DNA of 64,000 bases from JBGVSA01 sp049840475 (GTDB lineage: Bacteria; Pseudomonadota; Gammaproteobacteria; Burkholderiales; Rhodocyclaceae): assembly GCA_049840475.1 (NCBI GenBank), contig JASGKX010000001.1, positions 1-64,000 on the forward strand. The letters are read 5' to 3'. The notes beneath the pieces were generated by a model. It saw nothing but the letters and a program-made list of their open reading frames with translations, did no database searches and was not told the origin of the DNA. Both the position numbers and the translations under genes were made by a program. Shown piece by piece: positions 1 through 8,506 of this stretch (positions within the stretch are counted from its first letter, which is position 1; each line of letters begins with the position of its first letter).

Positions 1-165
1 CCAAATGAGGCACCCAGCCGACATACGCGGCGGCTGGAAACGCTATCTGGCAAAAAATGCACAGGGCCGGCAAGAAGGGAGGAGATCAGCGGATGAGCAA
101 ACCGCGCGACGGGGCGCTGGCCTAGGACGGGTTACCGCGTGACCTGGCAAGAGAGGATTCTCCCC
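1..165. other. Leader region before pepA, no gene recognised
   Basis: No recognisable gene lies here. A purine-rich stretch near 79-92 resembles a ribosome binding site and precedes an ATG at 100, but that frame closes after about ten codons. The region belongs to the GC-rich actinobacterial-looking block. Confidence 0.4.
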
Positions 166-1653
166 GTGCCCAACCTGCCCGCCATCAGCCTGGTGAACGC
201 CGCTGGGAAGGACGACGTGCTCATCGTCGGCCTGGCGACCACCGCTGGCTCCGAGGTGCTCGTCGGCCTGCCGGACGACACCGCCACCGCGCTGGCCAAG
301 ACCTTCGGCCGTCCGCTGCTTGAGGTCGTCCGGGATCTCGGCGGTTCGGCGAAGAACGCCACCACGGTGCTGCTGCCCGGTCTGGGCGGCCAGCGTCTGA
401 TCGTGGTCGGGTTGGGCGATATTGACGTCTCGCCCGAGCAGGTCCGGCGGGCCGCCGGCGCCGCGCTCCGGGCCGCTTCTGGCCTGACCGCGCAGCGCGG
501 ATTGTCGGTCAGCCTCAGCCTGGACGCGATCGAGCCCCAGGTGGTCAAGGGCGCTGTCGAGGGCGCCCTGCTGGGCAGCTACCGCTACCGCGAGGCCGAG
601 GGCAAGCCCGGCGTCGCTTCGATCGGCGTGGTCACCACCAATGCCCGCAAGCCGGAGGTCCGGCTCGCCCTCGAACTGGGAGTCACCACCGCCACCGCGG
701 TCGCTCGCGCCCGCACCTGGGTGAACCAGCCGGCCAACCAGCTGTACCCGGAGACCTTCGCCGACGAGATCGTCAAGGTCGCCAAGGCGGCCAAGCTGAG
801 CGTCGACGTGTGGGACGAGAAGGGCCTGGAGAAAGACGGCTTCGGCGGCATCCTGGCGGTCGGCGGCGGATCCGTCCGCAAGCCCCGGCTGGTGAAGGTG
901 GGCTACGCCCGCGCGGAGCGAAGTTCCACCTGGCGCTGATCGGCAAGGGCATCACCTTCGACAGCGGCGGCCTCGACCTCAAGACCGCTGAGGGCATGTA
1001 CACCATGAAGACCGACATGTCGGGTGCCGCAGCGGTGGTCTCCGCCATCGCGGCGATCGCCGAGAGCGGGGTGAAGATCAAGGTCACCGGCTACGCCGCG
1101 TTGGCCGAGAACATGCCTTCCGGCAGACTCCTTCCGTCCCTCGGATGTGCTGACCATGTACGGCGGCACCACGGTCGAGAACTCCAACACCGACGCCGAG
1201 GGTCGACTGGTGATGGCCGACGCGCTGGCCAAGGCATCGGAGGAACGACCCGACCTGGTGATCGACATCGCCACCCTGACCGGAGCCTGCATGGTCGCCC
1301 TGGGCGAGCGGGTGGCCGGCCTGATGGCCCGGGACGACGAGACCGCCGACCTGATCCTGGACGCCGCCGAGGCGGCCGGCGAGCTGTTCTGGCAGCTGCC
1401 GATCCCCGAGGAGGCCCGCGGCAAGCTGGATTCCAAGGTGGCCGACCTGAAGTCCACCGGCGACCGGTACGGCGGCGCGTTGACCGCGGCGTCCTTCCTG
1501 TCGCAGTTCGTGCCCGAGCCGATCGCGTGGGCACACCTGGACATCGCCGGGCCGGCATTCAACCCCCACGAGCCCTACCACTACGTCCCCGCCGGCGGCA
1601 CCGGCATGGCGGTGCGGACGCTGGTAGCGCTGGCGCACGCGGTGGCCAACTGA
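166..1653 (+). pseudogene. pepA: Leucyl aminopeptidase (M17 family), frameshifted
   Basis: M17 cytosol aminopeptidases are cytoplasmic two-metal enzymes that remove N-terminal residues from peptides. About 495 codons are present, the usual length, but in three frames. The first (166 to ~910) holds the N-terminal domain and WVNQPAN. The second (~915-1128) holds GKGITFDSGG and TDMSGAA with metal and lysine ligands. The third (~1135-1653) holds the family signature NTDAEGRL and ends in HAVAN. Adding one C to the C run at ~908-910 restores GYAPRGAKF, so that break looks like a lost base; another small indel lies at ~1127-1135. GTG 166 is preferred over GTG 139 because GAGAGG at 151-156 is well spaced. 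The stop overlaps the next start (TGATG). In actinobacteria pepA commonly lies near dlaT/sucB. Confidence 0.85.
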
Positions 1654-3231
1654 TGGAGACCTTCCGGACCGACCTGGTCGTGGTCGGCGGCGGTGCCGCC
1701 GGCCTGCTGGCCGCCGTCGCGGCCCGCCGGCTCGGTCATGACGTGCTGGTGATCGAGGCCAGCCCGCTGTTGGGCGGCGCCACCGCGGTGAGCGACGGAC
1801 GGATCTGGCTGCCCGCCAACCACCTGATCGAGAAGGCCGGGGTCGGCGACTCCGAGATCGAGGCCGCCGAATACCTGGACGCCATCCTCGGCGCACCCTC
1901 CGTTGCGTCAGCGCTGAGCGCCGGGCGGCCTTCGTCGAGACGGCTCCCAAGCTGGCCCACTGGCTGACCTCGTCCAAGCTGTCGCTGGTGGTGGACGGGG
2001 ACGCGGCGGACAGCCACCGTCAGGCGCCGGGCGCCAAGCCTTCCGGGCGGGTGCTGCGCAGCCAGGCCTTCGACCGCCGGGCGCTGGGCGAGTGGACCAG
2101 CGCGCTGCGCTCGCTGAACCCCGATCAGGGTCGCTGCCTGGGGTCCTTTCGGCCGGGCCGCACGGACCTGCCGGGACGGCGAGGCGCTGGTCGCCGGGCT
2201 GCTGCACCGGGCCGCCAGCAATGGGGTCGAACTGTGGCTGGACGCCCAGATCACCGAGTTGGTCACCGAAGCGGACGGCATCAGCGGCGTGGTCGTCCGG
2301 CGTCGGATCCACGGCACTGAGACCGAGGCCGGTGTCACCGTGCTGGCCCGGGCTGGTGTGCTGCTGGCCGCCGGGGGCTTCGAGGGCAACCAGGAACTGC
2401 GCGAGGAACATCTGCCGCTGCCGACCGACGCCGCCTGGACCGCCGCTCCGCTACCCGGCGACGGGCGGGCGATCACCCTGGCGGTCGCCCACGGTGCCGC
2501 AACCGCGGCGATGGACGAGGCCTGGTGGACGCCGGTGATGCTGGCCGACGGCACCGCCCGTCCGATCGACGCCGAACGCTCTCGGCCTCACAGCATGATC
2601 GTGGATCAGACCGGCAGCCGGTTCTTCGATGAATCCGCACCCGCCGACGAGGCCGGTCGGCTGCTCTACGAGCGTGCCAGAGGGGTGGGGTCGATCCCGT
2701 TCCACCTGATCGTCGACAACCGCTACCGGCGGGAGTATCCGCTGGGGCCGTGGCCAGCCGGCGCCTACCCCGCGGTCGGCGCTGGACGCCGAGGAGCTGG
2801 TCAAGGCCAGCGGACTGCCCGAACTCGCCCAGGCGCTGGGAATCGATCGGGCCGGGCTGCTGGGTACCGCCGTCCGGCTGAACGGGTTCGCCCGTAAGGG
2901 CCGCGATCAGGATTTCGAACGGGGCGAACGGCAGGCCACCGCCAGCGGTGGGCGCCGCCGGAACCCGTCCCTGGGCAAGGTGGACAAACCGCCGTTCTGG
3001 GCAGTCGCGGTGTACCCCGGTGATCTGGGCACCAAGGGCGGCCTCGTGGTGGACGCCGACGCGCGGGTGTTGCGCGAGGATGGCACGCCGATCCCAGGCC
3101 TCTACGCCTGTAGCGGAACCGCTGCTTCGTTGATGGGACGTACTTCCCCGGCTCCCGGCGCCGCCCTGGCCGAGGCTCTGGTGGGAGCCTTCCGCGCGGT
3201 GCTGCGACTCTCAGAGCAGCCTGCCGACTGA
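1653..3231 (+). pseudogene. FAD-binding dehydrogenase (KstD / fumarate reductase flavoprotein-like), frameshifted
   Basis: The N-terminus has a Rossmann dinucleotide motif (DLVVVGGGAAGLLAAV, residues ~7-22), followed by an acidic ribose-binding residue in VIEAS. The C-terminal part contains DKPPFWAVAVYPGDLGTKGG and DGTPIPGLYACSG, typical of FAD_binding_2 proteins such as 3-ketosteroid Δ1-dehydrogenases and fumarate reductase flavoproteins. The reading passes through at least four frame segments, with breaks near 1890-1925, 2130-2165 and 2770-2780. Total length is near 525 residues, normal for the family. The ATG overlaps the pepA stop. Substrate cannot be inferred. Either a pseudogene or, more likely given its neighbours, a gene read with sequence errors. 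Confidence 0.75.
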
Positions 3232-3260
3232 GCCGAAGCGGCGCTGAAAAGGACAAAGAC

Positions 3261-3289
3261 CCCCGGGAACGCACCGAGTGCGTCCGGGG
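3261..3289 (+). terminator. GC-rich hairpin after the FAD dehydrogenase
   Basis: CCCCGG (3261-3266) pairs with CCGGGG (3284-3289) and ACGCAC (3269-3274) with GTGCGT (3278-3283), leaving a CGA loop and a two-base bulge. No U-tract follows, which is common for actinobacterial terminators. Confidence 0.5.
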
Positions 3290-3520
3290 ATCCGTCCTCG
3301 CCCCCGGCCCTATTACTGGTAGTTCGCCGTCGCCCTGCTGGCGCCGGAGCCCGCCAGCGGATCGGGAATGACCCACGGCGGGAAAAGCTTCCTTACGCGA
3401 CGAAACCGTAGCGGCGAACTGGTCGGACCAGAATGTTTCCCCCGGTTTTCTTAGCCGCTCCTTGGGATACCCGCGGACTTGCCAGGAAACCCTCAGAAAG
3501 CGCGACCTTGGCCGAGCAGG
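3290..3520. other. Gap with no recognised gene
   Basis: Between the hairpin after the FAD dehydrogenase and the end of the convergent small gene I see no coding frame with a supported start and no recognisable motif. Confidence 0.4.
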
Positions 3521-3835
3521 TCAGCGGGAACGGCGTTGCCGGGCGTTGTAGTCACGCATCCGCTGCGGGTAGCCGACCACGCCCGCGTCATAGGCGGGCA
3601 GTCCGTGCCGGGCGGCGAACCCACGGGCCCATTCCACCGACTCCACGCTGCGACGGGTCCATTCGCCGTCGTAGGCGATCAGCAACAGGGTGGCCCGGGT
3701 GACCGTGGTCGGCAGCTTGATGAAGGCCTCCACACCACGGCGGGAGGCCAGGAACCCCTCCAGGTGCGCGACCACTGCCGCCTCGGCTTGCCGCGCCTCG
3801 GTCTTGGCCTGACGGCGCCTGGAGAACCAACCCAC
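3521..3835 (-). CDS. Small conserved actinobacterial-type protein, function unknown
   Basis: A 104-residue protein is read from GTG 3835, giving VGWFSRRRQAKTEAR. The frame extends upstream to an ATG at 3901, but that extension is low-complexity. The core (AFIKLPTTVTRATLLLIAYDGEW, in two pieces TTVTRATLLLIAYDGEW and AARHGLPAYDAGVVGYPQ) looks like a folded domain, and the tail is basic. I recall similar short proteins in actinobacteria sometimes labelled oxidoreductase, but no catalytic motif is visible and I assign no function. It lies convergent to the FAD dehydrogenase and divergent from sucB, inside the foreign left block. Confidence 0.55.
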   Translation of the reverse strand: MGWFSRRRQAKTEARQAEAAVVAHLEGFLASRRGVEAFIKLPTTVTRATLLLIAYDGEWTRRSVESVEWARGFAARHGLPAYDAGVVGYPQRMRDYNARQRRSR

Positions 3836-4151
3836 GCGTCCATTATTCAGCACCCCGCCCAGGGCGCCGCTTCGCGTCCTCAACTCCCCCCGCCCCATCA
3901 AGGCCAGCCCCCTCCGTACTCTCGTCGACCGCTCCCCTTGTTGCCGAGCGCCACCCCCAGGGGGCAGGCGGATCGGCGTTTAGGCAAGCGGTCGATGGTT
4001 TTGGGGGGAACGGAGCGGGGCGACTGGAGGTGGGATGGGACGGCCATGCGCGGCTGGCGGCGTGCACATCGTGGCCGCAGGGTGGGCGCTGGTGGCGCAG
4101 CGGGATAGTCTGATCCGCAGACCACCGCGGATGTTCGAAGGAGCCCACATC
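3836..4151. other. Gap between small gene and sucB, no gene recognised
   Basis: About 316 bases of GC-rich sequence. The only clear signal is a GAAGGAG ribosome binding site at about 4137-4143, just before the sucB start. I see no convincing promoter or small gene. Confidence 0.4.
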
Positions 4152-5217
4152 ATGTCCACTCCCGTCCCACTGCCTGCGCTCGGCGAGAGCGTCACCGAGG
4201 GAACCGTCTCCCGGTGGCTTAAGCGGGTTGGCGACACCGTCGAGGTGGACGAGGCCCTGGTCGAGGTCTCCACCGACAAGGTCGACACCGAGATCCCCTC
4301 CCCGGTCGCCGGGGTGGTGCTGGAGATCCTGGTGCCCGAGGACGCCACCGCTGAGGTCGGTGCGGTGCTCGCGGTGATCGGTGACCCGGCTGAATCCGGT
4401 GCCCCGGCCACGCCCGCTGCCCCGGCCGCTCCGGAAGCGGCGCCCACTCCGGAGCCGGAGCCTGAGTCCGCCCGGAACCCGAACCTGCTGCCGCCCCCGA
4501 ACCCGTGGCCGCCCCGGCCGCTGCCGACGCGGTGGACGTGAACCTGCCGCAGCTGGGCGAATCGGTCACCGAGGGGACGATCTCCCGCTGGCTGAAGCGG
4601 GTCGGCGACACCGTCGAGGTGGACGAACCACTGGTCGAGGTCTCCACCGACAAGGTCGACACCGAGATCCCGTCTCCGGCGGCCGGCACCGTGCTGGAGA
4701 TCCTGGTTGCCGAGGACGCCACCGCCCCGTCGGCGCCGTCCTGGCCCGGATCGGCACCCCGGCAGCTGCCCCGGCCCCGGCCGCTCCGCCCGCGCCTGCG
4801 GCTCCGACCCCGCCGCCTGCCCCGGCTGCACCCCCTGCTCCGGCCGCGCCCGCAGCAGCTCCGCAGCCCCCAGCACCGGCTCCCGCTGCTCCGCCTGCGC
4901 CGCCGGCACCGGCACCGGCTGAACCCGCCCCGGCTCGCCGGGCCGCAGCCGAACCGACCGAGCCGGTCTACGTCACCCCGGTGGTGCGCAAGATCGCCGC
5001 CGCCGATGACATCGATCTGGCCACCCTGGCCGGTACCGGCGTCGGCGGCCGAATCCGCAAGCAGGACGTGCTGGACGCTGTCGAGGCCCGCAAGGCTGCC
5101 GAGGCTGCCGCAGCTCAGGCGGCTGCCGCTCCGGCTGCTGCCGCCCCCGCGACCCCGTCCGCACCGGCTGCGGCTGCCGCTCCGTCCGCGGACGCCGCCA
5201 AGCGCGGGACCACCGAC
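4152..5217 (+). pseudogene. sucB: 2-oxoacid dehydrogenase E2 (SucB/DlaT), frameshifted and cut off at the join
   Basis: E2 proteins carry the swinging lipoyl arm and transfer acyl groups to CoA. Two lipoyl domains are visible, each with the lipoylation motif STDKVDTEIPSP, then an Ala/Pro linker and a peripheral subunit-binding domain (VTPVVRKIAAADDIDLATL). The catalytic acyltransferase domain with its HxxxDG motif is absent because the sequence changes identity at about 5217. One missing C near 4468 and one missing G near 4727 each explain a frame change, since adding one base restores ESAPEPEP and ATAPVGAVLARIG. The start has a good GAAGGAG site. Whether it served 2-oxoglutarate or pyruvate dehydrogenase cannot be told. 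Confidence 0.85.
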
Positions 5218-5235
5218 TGTTCGATGTACTCGCGA
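5214..5235. other. Junction between two unrelated genomes (probable chimera)
   Basis: To the left the plus strand encodes an actinobacterial-type E2 protein ending mid-domain (KRGTT). To the right the minus strand encodes the first codons of a betaproteobacterial RNase R. Both genes are cut in their interiors with no repeat, transposase or integrase between them, as expected for a false join. Confidence 0.8.
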
Positions 5236-5330
5236 CTGGGAAGGGGGTTGTCGTACTTTTGGGACTCGCGCTCGAAGAACGGGTCTGCCTTGCGAATGCG
5301 AGATGTCCTAGGTTTTTTTGTTTTATGCAT
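5218..5330 (-). CDS. rnr: Ribonuclease R, N-terminal fragment only
   Basis: About 35 codons remain: basic HKTKKPRTSRIRKADPFFER followed by ESQKYDNPLPSREYI, as I recall the start of RNase R in Ralstonia and relatives. RNase R is a processive 3'-5' exoribonuclease that degrades structured RNA. The RNB catalytic domain is missing because the sequence becomes actinobacterial at the junction. The start codon (5328-5330) abuts the -35 box of the divergent tRNA-Leu gene, so the two transcripts share a regulatory region. rnr upstream of tRNA-Leu and purA fits a Ralstonia-type chromosome. Confidence 0.65.
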
Positions 5331-5357
5331 TGACTAAGTCGATCCTTAATATATAAT
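5330..5357 (+). promoter_or_regulatory. Promoter of tRNA-Leu
   Basis: TTGACT (5330-5335), a 16-base spacer, then a perfect TATAAT (5352-5357). This is a strong sigma-70 promoter placed 30 bases before the tRNA. The -35 box overlaps the rnr start codon on the other strand. Confidence 0.8.
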
Positions 5358-5386
5358 GCGCGTCTCAGTTGCAGCGATGCAGCAGT

Positions 5387-5471
5387 GCCCAGGTGGCGAA
5401 ATTGGTAAACGCGCTAGTTTCAGGTACTAGTGCCGCAAGGTGTGGAGGTTCGAGTCCTCTCCTGGGCACCA
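5387..5471 (+). tRNA. tRNA-Leu(CAG)
   Basis: An 85-nt class II tRNA. The acceptor stem GCCCAGG pairs with CCTGGGC and is followed by ACCA. The anticodon arm CTAGT-TTCAGGT-ACTAG presents CAG. A variable arm (TGCCGCAAGGTG) and a T arm with GGTTCGAGTC are present. The CCA end is encoded. Confidence 0.95.
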
Positions 5472-5487
5472 AGAATTCGCTAAAAAA

Positions 5488-5512
5488 GCCGACCGAAAGG
5501 TCGGCTTTTTTT
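5488..5512 (+). terminator. Rho-independent terminator of tRNA-Leu
   Basis: GCCGACC-GAAA-GGTCGGC hairpin (5488-5505) followed by a run of seven T residues. Confidence 0.9.
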
Positions 5513-5834
5513 ATTCCTGCTTCGGTTCTTGAAGCAACATTTGCCGGCCAAACCAAGGCGCTGGCAACAACGCCTCGACATTCAGCGCAGGCAGCGGCGC
5601 TCCGTGACAACACGGAATCCGCTTTTGCACTCTTCGCGCAACGCACGTCGTCGTGCGCACGCAACATGCCAATCGCAACAGGAAAGTCGCTTGCGCTGCG
5701 ACGGGAAGATACCACCGTCTGCCAATCACCCGGCAAAACGGTTCGCGCAAGGGGCGCATCGCCGTGCCGACACTGCTGCGTCGGCACGCCTGACTGAACG
5801 AAAAAAGTCGGTCTGGTTGCGATGCGGTCCTCGA
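5513..5834. other. Intergenic region between tRNA-Leu and purA, no gene recognised
   Basis: This 322-base stretch holds open frames on both strands without homology that I recognise. An 8-bp inverted repeat (GTGCCGAC / GTCGGCAC) near 5762-5785 lies about 50 bases beyond the purA stop. It might end the long minus-strand operon or stabilise its 3' end, but no U-tract follows it in that direction. Confidence 0.45.
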
Positions 5835-7139
5835 TCAATTGAACGGGTGGCGCAGGACGATCGTCTCTTCGCGGTCCGGACCGGTCGAAATCATGTCAAC
5901 CGGCGCTTCGCACAGCGCCTCCAGGCGCTTGAGGTATGCGCGAGCATTGGCCGGCAGCTCGTCGTAATGCTTAATGCCGACCGTGCTTTCGGTCCAGCCC
6001 GGCATCGTTTCAAATACCGGCTCGCATGCGGCCACACTCTCTGCGCCCACCGGCAGCAGATCGACAGCCTTGCCATCGACCCTGTAGCCCGTGCAAATCT
6101 TGAGCTCTTCGATGCCATCCAGCACATCGAGCTTGGTGATGCACAGACCCGTTACGCCGTTGATCTGCACGGAGCGACGCAGTGCAGCCGCGTCGAACCA
6201 GCCGCAACGACGCACGCGCCCCGTGACCGTACCGCGCTCCTTACCAACCGTGGAAAGGTGGTAACCCACCGAACCTTCTTCCTCGATCGACAGTTCGCTC
6301 GGGAACGGACCTGCGCCGACACGCGTGGTGTATGCCTTGGTAATGCCCAGCACGTAATGCAGCATGCCGGGGCCGACACCGGCGCCCGCAGCGGCGGCGC
6401 CCGCCACGCAATTGCTGGACGTGACGTACGGATAGGTGCCGTGGTCGATGTCCAGCAGCGTGCCCTGTGCACCTTCGAACAGAAGGTTCTGACCTGCCTT
6501 GTTGGCGCGATGCAGGGCGGCGGAGACATCCGTCACCAGCGGCAGGATGCGCGGCACAATGGCCTGCACTTCCGCCAACACACGGGCGAAATCGACAGCT
6601 TCGGTGTTGAGGTACTTCGTCAGCACGAAGTTGTGGAAATCGAGCAGGCCGCGCAGCTTGTCTTCGAACTGCCCCATGTGGAACAGATCGAACACGCGCA
6701 GCGCACGGCGACCAACCTTGTCTTCATAGGCCGGGCCGATACCCTTGCCCGTCGTACCGATGGCGGCACCACCACGCGCCACTTCGCGGGCGATGTCGAC
6801 CGCGCTATGGAACGGCAGAATCAGCGGGCAAGCTTCGGAAATTTTCAGGCGCGACTGGACTTCGATGCCGCCGGCTTCGAGCTTGTCGATCTCGGACAAC
6901 AGATGCGAAGGCGACAGTACGACACCGTTGCCGACGTAGCACGCCACGCCATCACGCATGATGCCCGACGGGATCAGATTGAGCGCGTACTTCTGGCCCT
7001 TGATGACCAGCGTATGGCCGGCATTGTGACCGCCCTGGAAACGCACTACGCCTTGCGCGTGATCGGTCAGCCAGTTGACGACCTTGCCTTTGCCTTCGTC
7101 GCCCCACTGGGTACCGACAACCACCACATTCTTCGCCAT
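5835..7139 (-). CDS. purA: Adenylosuccinate synthetase
   Basis: Joins IMP and aspartate using GTP to make adenylosuccinate, the first step from IMP to AMP. The 434-residue length is typical. The N-terminal GTP-binding loop QWGDEGKGK, the IMP-binding GGHNAGHT, and the later GTTGKGIGPAYEDK and VGAGPFPSEL stretches are all present. It starts at ATG 7139, 16 bases after hisZ, and is the last gene of the long minus-strand train. The hisZ-purA pairing is common in betaproteobacteria. Confidence 0.97.
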   Translation of the reverse strand: MAKNVVVVGTQWGDEGKGKVVNWLTDHAQGVVRFQGGHNAGHTLVIKGQKYALNLIPSGIMRDGVACYVGNGVVLSPSHLLSEIDKLEAGGIEVQSRLKISEACPLILPFHSAVDIAREVARGGAAIGTTGKGIGPAYEDKVGRRALRVFDLFHMGQFEDKLRGLLDFHNFVLTKYLNTEAVDFARVLAEVQAIVPRILPLVTDVSAALHRANKAGQNLLFEGAQGTLLDIDHGTYPYVTSSNCVAGAAAAGAGVGPGMLHYVLGITKAYTTRVGAGPFPSELSIEEEGSVGYHLSTVGKERGTVTGRVRRCGWFDAAALRRSVQINGVTGLCITKLDVLDGIEELKICTGYRVDGKAVDLLPVGAESVAACEPVFETMPGWTESTVGIKHYDELPANARAYLKRLEALCEAPVDMISTGPDREETIVLRHPFN

Positions 7140-7155
7140 TGCGCCTTACTCTCCG

Positions 7156-8310
7156 TTACAGCGGGACAACATGCCACGCGCCATTCTGCATGATCAATCG
7201 CCGGTCGCAGCCGGCCTCCTGCCAGGCGCCATCGTGGCCCGGCAACTCAAGCATGACGATCTCGCCACGGGCGCGCAGCGCCGCGACGACTTCGCCGAGA
7301 TTTTCATCGCCAGCCAGCGGCGCCAGGATCGCCCCCTGCTGCGTGGCCGTGCCCACCGTAGCGGCCAGCGCACGCAAGTCCAGACTAAAGCCGGTTGCGG
7401 GCCGAGCGCGTCCGAAGGACTGCCCAACATTGTTATAGCGCCCACCCAACGCCACCGCTGCGGACAACGATCCACAGTACGCGGCAAACACCAGCCCGGT
7501 GTGGTAGTGGTAGCCGCGCAGATCCGCTAGGTCGAACGACAATGGCTGGTCGGCAAGACGACGCGCCAAGTGCAGCAATTCTTCAAGCGCCGTGCGCACA
7601 CCCGGAATATCGGGCAGCTCGTTCATCGCACGGATCAGGACATTCGCGTCGCCATAAAGATTGGGCAACGCCATCAGCGCAGCGCGCGGCTCAGCCGACA
7701 GATTGGCCGTGAAATCGCGCAAGGCCGGGACATCCTTCGTCTGAAGGATCGCGAACAGCGCTTCTTCACCCTGCTGATCTAGCCCTGCGTAAGCCGACAA
7801 CGCCCGGAAAAGACCAAGGTGACCAAGGTCGACGCGGCGCGTCGCAATGCCAGCAAGATCGAGCACGCGGGTAAGCAGACGCAGAATTTCCTCGTCCGCC
7901 TCAATGCCGCCATGGCCGAACAACTCGGCACCGACCTGCACCTGTTCACGTGCCGAATTGAGCGCGCGAGGCACAGTCTGGACCACGCTGCCGCAATAGC
8001 ACAGACGGGTGACCCCCTGACGATTGAGCAAGTGAGCATCAATGCGCGTGACCTGCGGCGTGATGTCCGCACGCAGACCCAGGGTGCGACCAGAAAGCTG
8101 GTCGATCAGCGTAAACGTGCTCGCCGCCATATCGCGCCCGGCACCCGAAATGAGCGAGTCGAAATGCTCGACCATCGGCGGAACCACCAACTGGTAGCCG
8201 TTGACGCGGAATTCGTCGAGTACGCGACGGCGCAGAGTTTCCAGCGCCGCAGCCTCGACAGGCAGCACATCTTCAAAGTGTTCGGGCAGCGCCCAGCGTG
8301 GCAAAGCCAT
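7156..8310 (-). CDS. hisZ: ATP phosphoribosyltransferase regulatory subunit
   Basis: HisZ is a catalytically dead relative of histidyl-tRNA synthetase that forms an octamer with short-form HisG and makes it responsive to histidine. The 384 residues show the class II synthetase-like fold: LPEHFEDVLPVEAAALETL at the start, then the motif-2-like LGLRADITPQVTRI, and YHYHTGLVFAAYC and GGRYNNVG in the second half. It lacks the HisS anticodon-binding domain. The true synthetase HisS is encoded separately at 15373-16656, which supports this call. It sits 9 bases after the DUF2065 gene. Confidence 0.93.
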   Translation of the reverse strand: MALPRWALPEHFEDVLPVEAAALETLRRRVLDEFRVNGYQLVVPPMVEHFDSLISGAGRDMAASTFTLIDQLSGRTLGLRADITPQVTRIDAHLLNRQGVTRLCYCGSVVQTVPRALNSAREQVQVGAELFGHGGIEADEEILRLLTRVLDLAGIATRRVDLGHLGLFRALSAYAGLDQQGEEALFAILQTKDVPALRDFTANLSAEPRAALMALPNLYGDANVLIRAMNELPDIPGVRTALEELLHLARRLADQPLSFDLADLRGYHYHTGLVFAAYCGSLSAAVALGGRYNNVGQSFGRARPATGFSLDLRALAATVGTATQQGAILAPLAGDENLGEVVAALRARGEIVMLELPGHDGAWQEAGCDRRLIMQNGAWHVVPL

Positions 8311-8319
8311 GACGATTGA

Positions 8320-8505
8320 CTATTTGACGAAAAACAGCAGCACGACGCCGACAAGCATCGAGGCCAGGCCGACGAATCGGACCTGACCATTTGCCAGCCG
8401 GGTCAGTCGCTGAAAGGTCTCGCGCCACGCGGCAGGCGCAAGAAAAGGGAAAATGCCTTCGAGCACAAGCATGAGCGCGAAGGCGGTCAACAAATACCGC
8501 AGCAT
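8320..8505 (-). CDS. Small inner-membrane protein, DUF2065 (YjeT-like)
   Basis: A 61-residue protein starting MLRYLLTAFALMLVLEGIFP, with two hydrophobic helices (about 3-24 and 42-60) separated by a short basic segment. DUF2065 proteins of this size typically sit directly downstream of hflC, as here, where one base separates them. Function is unknown; a role with the HflKC membrane complex is only suggested by position. Confidence 0.85.
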   Translation of the reverse strand: MLRYLLTAFALMLVLEGIFPFLAPAAWRETFQRLTRLANGQVRFVGLASMLVGVVLLFFVK

Positions 8506-8506
8506 T

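Noticed and set aside
1..5217. Left block as a horizontally acquired island in Ralstonia
   Set aside because: No integrase, insertion sequence or direct repeat, both border genes are cut internally, and the genes are housekeeping actinobacterial ones riddled with small indels. Contamination fits better.
5369..5797. A 142-codon plus-strand frame crossing tRNA-Leu
   Set aside because: It includes the whole tRNA and its terminator, so it cannot be a real coding sequence.
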